Part shown: positions 7,925 to 14,579 of the stretch, piece after piece
How the letters are laid out: each line of letters starts with the position of its first letter
Numbering within the stretch: position 1 is the stretch's first letter
Assembly: GCA_017632755.1 (NCBI GenBank)
Contig: JAGBQU010000304.1
Location: 1 to 14,579 of the forward strand
Length of the DNA stretch: 14,579 nt
DNA from: Lachnospiraceae bacterium
GTDB taxonomy: Bacteria > Bacillota_A > Clostridia > Lachnospirales > Lachnospiraceae
Direction of reading: 5' to 3'
Made by a program: the position numbers and the translations under genes
Notes under the pieces: model-generated
Database searches by the model: none
What the model was told of the DNA's origin: nothing
The model's input: the letters and a program-made list of their open reading frames with translations, nothing else

Positions 7925-8008
7925 GCCATTACTGCACGCTGATTTCGACAGCCGATTTCCACATGGCATCCCTCACAAATAACCATGCAAGCCGCCTGCA
8001 AAGCAGGA

Positions 8009-9358
8009 TCAGAACATGACATCCTGTATCAGATTGGCAAGATATTTTGCCTGCTTTTCGATCTTTTGTTGGTCTTTCCCCTCAATCATCACACGGACCA
8101 GAGGCTCTGTTCCAGAAGGACGGATCAGCACGCGTCCCTCTCCGGAAAACATAGCGGAGATTTCCTCGATCGCCTTGGCAATTTCCGGATACTCCATATA
8201 TTTTTCTTTTTTGTGATTCGGCACCTTTGCATTCACCAGCGCCTGCGGCAGTACTTCCATAACACCGGCCAGTTCAGAGAGCGGTTTTTGGGTTGTGACC
8301 ACGACGTCCAGAAGATGCAGCGCGCTCAGCAGGCCGTCCCCCGTTGTATTCTCATCCAAAAAGATGATGTGTCCGGACTGCTCTCCTCCGAGATTTGCTC
8401 CGATCTCTCTCATGCGTTCGAGCACATAACGGTCACCGACCTTGGTCTGCTCCATCTTGATGCCGTTTGCCTTTCCCATGAGGAAAAATCCGAGATTGCT
8501 CATGATCGTTGCAACGATCGTGTTATCCGCAAGCTTTCCGTTCTCCTTCATATGCGTACCGATGATCGCCATGATCTGATCACCGTCCACGGTATTGCCC
8601 TGTTCATCCACCGCTAAAAGGCGGTCGGCATCTCCATCAAAAGCGAGACCCACATTTGCCTTTTCGTAAACGACTCTCGCCCGAAGTTCCTCCATATGTG
8701 TGGAACCGCAGTTGGAATTGATATTTGTTCCGTCGGGATTGTTGTGGATTGCAACCACATTGGCCCCCAACTCCTTAAGTGCCTCAACGGATGTGTAAAA
8801 CGAAGCACCCTCCGCACAGTCGACAACAATCTTGAGGCTCGAAAGATCCACCGGTATCGCCTGTATCGCATGATTGATATATTCCTCTCTGGCATCGGTG
8901 CGGTATTTGATCTTACCGACTCCGGAACCGATCGGGAATTTCACGCCCTCCATATTGTTGCGGATCAACGCTTCGATCTCATCTTCCAGAGAATCGGGCA
9001 GCTTGTAGCCGTCACCGTCAAAGAATTTGATCCCGTTAAACTCCACCGGATTGTGTGAGGCAGAGATCACAACGCCCGCATCCACTTTATATTTTCTGGT
9101 CAGATATGCAACTGCCGGTGTCGGCACTACTCCGACATAGACCGCATTGGCGCCCACGCTGCACGCGCCTGCCATCAATGCGTTTGCAAGCATATCACCC
9201 GAGATACGTGTATCACAGCCGACCATGATCGTCGGTTTATGCATATTCTCTTTTGTAAGTACATATGCTCCGGCCTGCCCAAGCTGCATGGCTAAAAGCG
9301 GAGTGAGTTCTTCATTTGCAACACCGCGCACTCCATCCGTTCCAAATAATCGTCCCAT
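8009..9358 (-). CDS. glmM: Phosphoglucosamine mutase
   Basis: 449 residues, full length. It converts glucosamine-6-phosphate to glucosamine-1-phosphate, feeding UDP-GlcNAc for peptidoglycan and other glycans. Alpha-D-phosphohexomutase signatures are all present: FGTDGVRG (5-12), the phospho-serine loop ISASHNP with Ser101 as the catalytic serine, metal-binding DGDADR (241-246), the sugar-binding GEQSGH loop and the phosphate-binding RPSGTEP (413-419). The start ATG at 9358 has AAGGAAGGAAAG upstream. It follows cdaR after 59 bases, as in the conserved cdaA-cdaR-glmM arrangement of Firmicutes, where CdaR and GlmM are both known to affect CdaA. This supports a link between c-di-AMP level and cell-wall precursor supply. 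After its stop come 171 bases to ptsH, with only a weak hairpin (7995-8007). Confidence 0.98.
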   Translation of the reverse strand: MGRLFGTDGVRGVANEELTPLLAMQLGQAGAYVLTKENMHKPTIMVGCDTRISGDMLANALMAGACSVGANAVYVGVVPTPAVAYLTRKYKVDAGVVISASHNPVEFNGIKFFDGDGYKLPDSLEDEIEALIRNNMEGVKFPIGSGVGKIKYRTDAREEYINHAIQAIPVDLSSLKIVVDCAEGASFYTSVEALKELGANVVAIHNNPDGTNINSNCGSTHMEELRARVVYEKANVGLAFDGDADRLLAVDEQGNTVDGDQIMAIIGTHMKENGKLADNTIVATIMSNLGFFLMGKANGIKMEQTKVGDRYVLERMREIGANLGGEQSGHIIFLDENTTGDGLLSALHLLDVVVTTQKPLSELAGVMEVLPQALVNAKVPNHKKEKYMEYPEIAKAIEEISAMFSGEGRVLIRPSGTEPLVRVMIEGKDQQKIEKQAKYLANLIQDVMF

Positions 9359-9417
9359 AATTCTTTCCTTCCTTGTTTTTGCTCTGTTATTTTCAGCCTT
9401 TTCCAGCTATGTATCCG

Positions 9418-10701
9418 CTATCCTTTTTCTTCAAACCTCACGTTGACATTGACAGGTACTCTGAGAGATACCCCTTCCGGAAGGCGGATAGTGACGGGCA
9501 TCATGTAAGAGACCGGTCTGATCTTATCCAGATCATTGTCCTCCATGTAAGCCTTTACATCCACAAACGCGGTTATGTCCTCGGAAGTCATATCCGCAAG
9601 ATCCTTCTCAAGTCCCGTCACATCAAAGGACACTGTCTCTGTGCTGGTTCCGAAAACCGCATTCAGATCCAACGGCACATTCTGGATCGGGATATTACTC
9701 TTTGCGATCTCCATATTCTTAACGGAAAACTCACTGATCGGAACTGTCACTGCAACTTTACCATCATATTCGGGATCCGCCAGAATAATTCCATCCGGAA
9801 GCATTCCCGTGATATCAAGAGTCGTCTCGAGCGACTCGTTCAATCCTTCCACATTCACTTTTTCGGCAGGGATCTGTACAGTTTCCGTGTCACGAAGCGC
9901 TTTGGACGAACCCGCTATCAGAACGGTCGCCGGATCCACAGTCACCTCATCACTCACGCCATAGCCGCTAGCGGGTGTGCCGGTCAGCGCAGCGTGGATC
10001 GGAATCTCCTTTGTTGCATACAATTCCACTTCCAGATCGACGCTGTTGATGTTCTGACTCAGCCGACTCTCGTCGATCTGCTCCCCTTTGGCATCATAAT
10101 ATTTCAGATCCATATTGGTACTGACCTTTCCGGACATACCCTCGACGGACACTTCCGTTCCCACCCGCACGATACGGGATACCACGGATTCCGGTCCGGA
10201 AACGATCACAATGTTCTGGTTCATCTGGACATTTCCGCCGTAGACATACCCTTCCTTCGGCGTGCCTGTCACAACGGCATCGATCTGAAACTGCGCACTT
10301 TTGCGGTCTTCGATCTCTACCTTGAGAAATTCCGTCCTCGGTTTGAGACTGTCAATCTGGTTGTTGTAACGGTTCGATTCCACCCGGATACGAATGGTTC
10401 CGTCTGCCTCATTGAAATCACGCATATCTGCAGTCGCCCGCAGATTTGAGGTGTTGATATATTCCAGGATCGATCGCTTTGCCGAAACAGAAACAGCTAT
10501 GGAGTCCGTATCGTCCAGCACCTCATAGGTCTGTCCCTGACTCGTCAGCACATCCGCGTTAAGCACTTCAACCGAAATGCCGCTGAATGTTGCGGACGTG
10601 ACCGGATCATTGATGTTTACGACGATCAGCCAGAGGATGATCGCAGTAACAATAGCCAGTATCTTCAGCCCAAGATTGTGAAACAACTTGTTTTTATTCA
10701 C
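9418..10701 (-). CDS. cdaR: YbbR-domain protein CdaR, regulator of diadenylate cyclase
   Basis: 427 residues. One N-terminal membrane segment (about 10-30, LGLKILAIVTAIILWLIVV) is followed by an extracytoplasmic part made of about four YbbR-like repeats. Two of these contain the recurring TGTPxxGY signature (TGTPKEGY and TGTPASGY) followed by a VxISGPES- or VLIAGSSK-like strand. In Firmicutes the membrane-bound CdaR interacts with CdaA and modulates its activity. The start codon is GTG at 10699-10701, overlapping the cdaA stop as GTGA. No nearby in-frame ATG competes, and GGGGAGGAG lies about 6 bases upstream inside the last cdaA codons. cdaA and cdaR are therefore translationally coupled, consistent with their products forming a complex. 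Confidence 0.95.
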   Translation of the reverse strand: MNKNKLFHNLGLKILAIVTAIILWLIVVNINDPVTSATFSGISVEVLNADVLTSQGQTYEVLDDTDSIAVSVSAKRSILEYINTSNLRATADMRDFNEADGTIRIRVESNRYNNQIDSLKPRTEFLKVEIEDRKSAQFQIDAVVTGTPKEGYVYGGNVQMNQNIVIVSGPESVVSRIVRVGTEVSVEGMSGKVSTNMDLKYYDAKGEQIDESRLSQNINSVDLEVELYATKEIPIHAALTGTPASGYGVSDEVTVDPATVLIAGSSKALRDTETVQIPAEKVNVEGLNESLETTLDITGMLPDGIILADPEYDGKVAVTVPISEFSVKNMEIAKSNIPIQNVPLDLNAVFGTSTETVSFDVTGLEKDLADMTSEDITAFVDVKAYMEDNDLDKIRPVSYMMPVTIRLPEGVSLRVPVNVNVRFEEKG

Positions 10702-11564
10702 CGCTTACTCCTCCCCTTACGTTTCTTTTTCTTCTTATCCAGAGGAGTCTTATGCTGTATCATCTCCATTTTTTCACGCACCGTCTCCGGACTCGCGTTT
10801 CGGATCAGATTTCCTTCATAGGCAATGGAAACACGCCCTGTCTCCTCCGAAACAATGATCGTAAGAGAATCCGTCACCTCGGAAATACCGACACCCGCAC
10901 GATGTCTTGTGCCGAGCTCTTTGGAAAGAGCCATGTTGTCCGAGAGCGGAAGATAACATGTCGCAGAAACGATCCGGTTCCCCCGGATGATCACCGCTCC
11001 ATCGTGAAGGGGCGTATTATGCTCAAAAATATTGATCAGGATCTGATTGGTCACAATGGCATCCACTTCAATCCCGGTCCGCTCATACTCAGCCAGCGAC
11101 TGGTTCTGCTCCACTACGATCAGTGCTCCCGTCTTTACCTTACCCATTTCAAAGCAGGCTTTCACGACCTCATTGATCGTTTTGTCGGAAAAAAGTCCAT
11201 CCTCCGGTTTTCCCACTTCAAAAGCAAAAAATGTATTTAAAAAATTTTTCCTGCCAAGCTGTTCCAATGCTCTTCGAAGTTCCGGCTGGATCACGACCAC
11301 AATGGCGATAATGGCTACGGAGAACACTTTCTCTGTGATCCACAGGATCGTCGACATGTTAAACATCGCAGCAAGCATAAGGAAAAACAAGATAAACAGA
11401 ATACTCTTTAAAAAATCCCAGGCCTTTGTGTTACGCGCCCAGGCTAAAATTCGGTACACCAAAAAGGAGATAATGATTATCTCCACCACATCTGTCCATA
11501 AAATGTTTTTCGGTATATGCAGCACCATCAGATAGCGGTCTGCAAATGTCCTGATCGCTTCCAT
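10698..11564 (-). CDS. cdaA: Diadenylate cyclase CdaA (c-di-AMP synthase)
   Basis: 288 residues. Three membrane segments (about 28-42, 52-70, 75-92) are followed by a cytoplasmic DAC catalytic domain. The catalytic signatures are the DGA motif (LHDGAV, DGA at 188-190) and the RHR motif (GTRHRAG, RHR at 220-222), with GALIVVEQ at 146-153 as the usual core strand. It joins two ATP into cyclic di-AMP, which controls potassium and osmolyte transport and cell-wall homeostasis in Firmicutes. The C-terminal tail (from about 277) is strongly basic, with a run of Lys and Arg; its codons double as the cdaR ribosome site. The ATG at 11564 follows GGGAG with 6-base spacing. The gene lies 15 bases after an unknown membrane-protein gene and overlaps cdaR by 4 bases. 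Confidence 0.97.
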   Translation of the reverse strand: MEAIRTFADRYLMVLHIPKNILWTDVVEIIIISFLVYRILAWARNTKAWDFLKSILFILFFLMLAAMFNMSTILWITEKVFSVAIIAIVVVIQPELRRALEQLGRKNFLNTFFAFEVGKPEDGLFSDKTINEVVKACFEMGKVKTGALIVVEQNQSLAEYERTGIEVDAIVTNQILINIFEHNTPLHDGAVIIRGNRIVSATCYLPLSDNMALSKELGTRHRAGVGISEVTDSLTIIVSEETGRVSIAYEGNLIRNASPETVREKMEMIQHKTPLDKKKKKRKGRSKR

Positions 11565-11579
11565 TCAGATCTCCCGGAT

Positions 11580-12512
11580 TTACCTGATCACACTGGTGAT
11601 CTTCTTTACGGTCTTTTTGGATTTCGGCACCGAATTCTTCGGAATTGCCTTCACATAATAATAGTATTCATCATCTTCAAACTGCACATGCTCCGTTCGC
11701 GTATAATCGACATTAAATACAAAGAACTGGAGTATCTTACAAAGGAGAAAGGCGATGATCGTTCCGACCAGCACCGATCCCACGGAATTTTTGGTATCGA
11801 ATTTCAGATCCCCCCACAGAAGAAGTACGATATTACAGATCGATCCCGCCACAAGTGCGATCGTCCATGCATGATCCACCGGCAGTCTTCTGAGCAGGTA
11901 AACAACGATCACGGTTATGGCAAACGCAATGATCATGACAAACATCGGTTTGTTCTTCATGATGCCATCGATCAGAAAACGGAATTTCCCGATGGCGTTG
12001 TCAGCTTCCAACGTCGAGATCGTGACCGAATTTGCGCGGATGAAGTCGATCAGATAATACACGATCACACCGCATGCCACAGAAAGCGCCGAAACCGGGG
12101 TTCCCACAAGTCCCGCTGCCAGCACCACCGCATACGGGATCTTGAGTACAAATGCGATCGGCAGCAAAAGGACAATGAGCGTGTCCTTTGGCGCAAAGCG
12201 GAAATACAACAAAAAGAGAAGCACAAAGATGCACAATGTCACTATCGCGCTCTCCATTGCGAGAGCATAGGCATGTGCCACAACAAAGAGAGCCGAGATC
12301 ACAACGATCAGATTGAGTGGCAAAAAGGAGCACATGAGTGCTATGACCAAAACGATCGTCAGACTGTTGATCCTGCTCATATATCCCAGATTGTAGTTGA
12401 TGGTGACCAAACAGAAAAAGGCCAGTAAAAACTTCAGAAATGGTGTGATATAGATCTCATATTTTCCGTAAACGTTTTTTAAATTTTCCCTGAATTCCAA
12501 TAATGCTGTCAT
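11580..12512 (-). CDS. Polytopic membrane protein of unknown function upstream of cdaA
   Basis: 310 residues; no family recognised with confidence. It has about nine or ten hydrophobic segments between residues 22 and 268, with few charges in the core, then a cytoplasmic-looking tail: an acidic and tyrosine-rich stretch (FEDDEYYYYVKAIPK, 278-292) and a basic end (KSKKTVKK). Start choice: an ATG at 12533 lies just after the upstream stop with no ribosome site, while the ATG at 12512 has AAGGA with 6-base spacing, so 12512 is used. It sits 15 bases before cdaA and directly after another membrane-protein gene, so it is in the same operon. A transporter, a flippase-like protein or a partner of CdaA are all possible. 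It is not an obvious ABC permease, as no ATPase gene is nearby. Confidence 0.8.
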   Translation of the reverse strand: MTALLEFRENLKNVYGKYEIYITPFLKFLLAFFCLVTINYNLGYMSRINSLTIVLVIALMCSFLPLNLIVVISALFVVAHAYALAMESAIVTLCIFVLLFLLYFRFAPKDTLIVLLLPIAFVLKIPYAVVLAAGLVGTPVSALSVACGVIVYYLIDFIRANSVTISTLEADNAIGKFRFLIDGIMKNKPMFVMIIAFAITVIVVYLLRRLPVDHAWTIALVAGSICNIVLLLWGDLKFDTKNSVGSVLVGTIIAFLLCKILQFFVFNVDYTRTEHVQFEDDEYYYYVKAIPKNSVPKSKKTVKKITSVIR

Positions 12513-12535
12513 ACCGTTTCCTTCTTGGCGCATTA

Positions 12536-12934
12536 CTATTTTGTCCCCTCGCTTTCATATAAGGAAGATATCTTTTTTAGATTGTTATTATACCGTTTCA
12601 GGCTTTTTTTTGCCCTGCTGTATCGAATGGAGTATACGATGTAGGATACGATCGCATTGGCCACCATGAAGATAATATAATACCGCAGGATATCTCTGCC
12701 AAGCTTTATCATATCCATCTTGTAAATATTCTGCAGGAAAGTTTCAAACTGATAATAAAGCGTCATGGCCACCACAAGGACAAACGCGATCGTGCCGTAA
12801 AACAGAGATTTTATGACATGCAATTCCAGATAATCACTCCGGAAATATTTGCCGATCGACATATATCGTTTGCCTTCATGCTCCTCATAGGCCGCGGTTC
12901 TGGTCATTAACTTGATTCTTTCTTCGCTTAACAT
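12536..12934 (-). CDS. Small two-segment membrane protein, unknown function
   Basis: 132 residues; not recognised. It has a polar N-terminus of about 40 residues, two membrane segments (about 43-62 and 84-104) joined by a short loop, and a basic, Lys/Arg/Asn-rich C-terminal stretch (105-121). Both ends are predicted in the cytoplasm. The ATG at 12934 has AAGGAG about 6 bases upstream. It starts 13 bases after the yvyF-type gene, and its stop is 23 bases before the chosen start of the next membrane-protein gene. Placement between comFC-yvyF and cdaA suggests co-expression with the large membrane protein, and possibly a complex with it. That is inference from context only. Confidence 0.78.
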   Translation of the reverse strand: MLSEERIKLMTRTAAYEEHEGKRYMSIGKYFRSDYLELHVIKSLFYGTIAFVLVVAMTLYYQFETFLQNIYKMDMIKLGRDILRYYIIFMVANAIVSYIVYSIRYSRAKKSLKRYNNNLKKISSLYESEGTK

Positions 12935-12947
12935 ATCCGCTCCTTAA

Positions 12948-13358
12948 TTACTGATCCAGAAAACGCATTTTATTATTCGTGGATTTCGATTTTGCCAGTT
13001 GCTCCGGCTGTTGAACCACAGGTGCTGCTGCGTGTTTCAGACCACGCATCATATCATTCTTGCATTTTTCACAAAAACGTCCGGAACCGATCATCGTCCC
13101 ACACCCTTCACAGTTCACCTTGATCGGTGAATCGTCGGCGAACTGCAGACGTTCCTCACGGATCCACTGCTTGATCTGCGAAGCGTCCACATGACACTCC
13201 TCCGAAACCTCCGGGATCGTGGCGGTATGGTGATCCTGAATATATTTTTTTACTTCCTGGAAATTTGCTTCCATCTGATCCCTACACGCCGGACAAATAG
13301 AAGGTCCAATGGCGTAGTTAAAAATCTTTCCGCATTTTCTACAGTTTCGTACATTCAT
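12948..13358 (-). CDS. yvyF: YvyF-type flagellar-region protein (zinc ribbon plus HTH)
   Basis: 136 residues. An N-terminal Cys4 zinc ribbon (Cys6, 9, 22, 25) is followed by a helix-turn-helix resembling the MerR type (about 45-70, TIPEVSEECHVDASQIKQWI), a second Cys4 ribbon (Cys83, 86, 96, 99) and a low-complexity tail rich in Gln, Ala and Lys. This layout and its position right after comFC match the YvyF/TIGR03826 family, which in Bacillus lies between comFC and flgM. Its biochemical role is not established; an accessory or regulatory protein is likely. No flagellar gene is in this window. The ATG at 13358 has GGAGG with about 6-base spacing, 54 bases after comFC. The symbol rests on synteny and domain layout. 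Confidence 0.78.
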   Translation of the reverse strand: MNVRNCRKCGKIFNYAIGPSICPACRDQMEANFQEVKKYIQDHHTATIPEVSEECHVDASQIKQWIREERLQFADDSPIKVNCEGCGTMIGSGRFCEKCKNDMMRGLKHAAAPVVQQPEQLAKSKSTNNKMRFLDQ

Positions 13359-13412
13359 ATCGTTTCCTCCGTCTTCTGCATTCTGTCATATCCGCAGTCC
13401 CTAACACACCTT

Positions 13413-14117
13413 TCAGACGGCGATCGCTAATGTGACAAAATACACATGTTCAACACCGGCAGACTTTAATACGTCTGCGATCGCGTCCATCGTACTGCCT
13501 GTTGTGTAGATATCATCGACAACTATAATTGTCTTTAATTTTACAACATTTTGCCCGATAATAAAAGCCTTTTTCAAATTATTTTGTCTTTCATTCGCAT
13601 CAAGTCCCTTTTGCGGCGATGTATTCTTTACACGCAGAACATAATTTTTGTAAAATGGCAGCTTCATTTTATCTGCGATGCGTCTTGCCAATTCGTCTGC
13701 CTGATTATAGCCCCTTTTTTGCAATCTTTTCCTGTGAAGCGGAACCCCGATGATCGCATCTGCGTCCCAATACCGGATCTGCTCCCCCAAATGTTCGACA
13801 AGCTCATCTGCATAATAATCCAGATACTCTCTCCGCCCCCCGTATTTGATCCGATAGATGCTTTGCCGGATCGCATCGTAACGGTACAGGCCAGCTCCCT
13901 GATCGTACAGATGAAATGTCTTTTTGCAATCTGTGCAATACTCTATCCTGTCGGTCAACGGTTTCCCACACTTCACACACACGTTCCCTTCAATGCATGT
14001 AAGCGAATCATGGCACTTCGGACAGATATACATCCCGACCCGAGGCACGACGCGGTCACAGACAGGACAGCGTCTCGGGAAGACCAGACTGATCAGTTTT
14101 TCAATGTAATCTCCCAA
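13413..14117 (-). CDS. comFC: ComF family protein (phosphoribosyltransferase-like)
   Basis: 234 residues. The N-terminal zinc-finger region has four CxxC pairs (Cys17/20, 32/35, 47/50, 61/64). The C-terminal type I phosphoribosyltransferase fold has the KRGYNQA segment (134-140) and the PRPP-loop VVDDIYTTGST (199-209). ComFC proteins act in natural transformation, where they are thought to help handle incoming single-stranded DNA together with the helicase ComFA; many non-competent bacteria also carry one. The start is a TTG at 14115-14117 with AAGGAG at a 5-base distance. No upstream ATG exists in frame and the next ATG would remove the first zinc pair, so TTG is well supported. It overlaps the preceding helicase gene by 25 bases, implying coupled translation. 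Confidence 0.93.
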   Translation of the reverse strand: MGDYIEKLISLVFPRRCPVCDRVVPRVGMYICPKCHDSLTCIEGNVCVKCGKPLTDRIEYCTDCKKTFHLYDQGAGLYRYDAIRQSIYRIKYGGRREYLDYYADELVEHLGEQIRYWDADAIIGVPLHRKRLQKRGYNQADELARRIADKMKLPFYKNYVLRVKNTSPQKGLDANERQNNLKKAFIIGQNVVKLKTIIVVDDIYTTGSTMDAIADVLKSAGVEHVYFVTLAIAV

Positions 14118-14579
14118 ATTCTCTCCTTAAATCCCGCATATCTTTTCTGCTCGTTTTCGTTTGCGATCATGAGTTGCAAGGTCTCCTCGCTCCCCAGGAT
14201 CGTCACGCATTTTTTCGCGCGTGTGATCGCCGTATACAGAAGATTGCGATTCATAAGCATCCGAGGTCCCGACAAGAGCGGCAGAACAACCGCCGGGTAC
14301 TCGCTTCCCTGTGATTTGTGTATGGTGATGGCATAAGCAAGCTCCAGCTCGTCCAGCATGGAAAAAGCGTAACTGACGGTCTTTTTTTCGTCATACTCCA
14401 CAAGGATCGTTTCAGAGGCAGGGTCGATCTGTTTCACGATCCCCATATCCCCGTTGAATACACCGAGTCCACGGTCGATGGGTATGTAATATTTGCTCAG
14501 GATCTCCCACTCCAGTTTATAAGTGTTCTTGATCTGCAATACCTAATCGCCCTCGCGGAATAGCGTCTCCCCAAAGAGA
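14093..14579 (-). pseudogene. recD2: RecD-type (RecD2-like) helicase, C-terminal part with in-frame TAG
   Basis: This is the C-terminal end of an SF1B helicase running in from the right edge. From the edge the frame reads LFGETLFREGD, then TAG (14543-14545), then VLQIKNTYKLEW and on to LKN with a stop at 14093. Recognisable pieces are FNGDMG and the motif region ITIHKSQGSEYPAVVLPL followed by LLYTAITRAK, typical of the last helicase motifs of RecD/UvrD-type enzymes. Family members usually read GDKVMQ where this one reads GD-stop-VLQ, so one base (AAG to TAG) could explain the stop. As read, the gene is broken. A TTG at 14539 could start a 148-residue remnant lacking the nucleotide-binding motifs and having no obvious ribosome site. 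Closeness to the window edge leaves sequencing error possible. It overlaps comFC by 25 bases. Confidence 0.75.
14123..14128 (-). promoter_or_regulatory. Ribosome binding site supporting the TTG start of comFC
   Basis: AAGGAG on the minus strand lies 5 bases before the TTG at 14115-14117 and inside the end of the helicase frame. It is the strongest such site near the comFC N-terminus and supports a TTG rather than a later ATG. Confidence 0.65.

Noticed and set aside
7995..8007. Hairpin CCTGC-loop-GCAGG just after glmM as a terminator
   Set aside because: The stem is only 5 bp and no T-tract follows on the minus strand, so it is not convincing.
9373..10449. A 358-codon open frame on the plus strand antisense to cdaR
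   Set aside because: The minus-strand YbbR repeats explain the region. The antisense translation is compositionally odd and has no domain or convincing ribosome site.
13359..13412. Flagellar sigma-28 type promoter before the yvyF-type gene
   Set aside because: No TAAA plus GCCGATAA-like pair is visible in the 54-base gap; only a good GGAGG ribosome site is there.

Overview
The window looks like chromosome from a Gram-positive Firmicute of class Clostridia, most likely a Lachnospiraceae-type organism. That placement is inferred from several things: a comFC-yvyF-type arrangement, a cdaA-cdaR-glmM run, an HPr with both His15 and Ser46, a long LeuA of the type common in this group, and short-spaced operons with strong AAGGAG/GGAGG ribosome binding sites. 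Every gene I can support lies on the minus strand, so transcription runs from the right edge to the left. Both edges cut through genes. No tRNA, rRNA, CRISPR array, insertion sequence or phage gene was seen.

Right part (about 14579 to 9418, then glmM to 8009): the C-terminal piece of a RecD-type helicase carries an in-frame TAG. It is followed by comFC, a yvyF-type zinc-ribbon/HTH protein, two membrane proteins I do not recognise, cdaA (c-di-AMP synthase), cdaR (its YbbR-domain regulator) and glmM (phosphoglucosamine mutase). Most junctions are overlaps or gaps of under about 60 bases, which suggests one long transcription unit. cdaA-cdaR-glmM is the well-known module linking c-di-AMP synthesis to peptidoglycan precursor supply.

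Middle (8008 to 5829): a 171-base gap holds a good sigma-A type promoter (TTGAGT, 17 bases, TATAAT) for ptsH (HPr). A strong hairpin with a T-rich tail sits between ptsH and leuA, so leuA is probably reached by partial read-through. leuA encodes 2-isopropylmalate synthase, the first committed step of leucine synthesis. No other leucine gene is present.

Left part (5790 to 1): a surface-polysaccharide type cluster. A small protein with two membrane segments around an extracellular-looking domain overlaps by 17 bases a 679-residue DUF2142-type (GT-C-like) membrane protein. Three consecutive family 2 glycosyltransferases follow, the last running off the left edge. Spacing is tight throughout. The glycan product cannot be named from the sequence.

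Points most worth a second look: the nonsense codon in the helicase gene; a terminator-like inverted repeat inside the start of the small membrane-protein gene; the hairpin between ptsH and leuA; the two unknown membrane proteins upstream of cdaA; and a glycosyltransferase whose usual Asp-Asp-Gly is replaced by Val-Glu-Gly. Nothing here is clearly a wholly new system; the unknown membrane proteins and the paired glycan membrane proteins are the best candidates.
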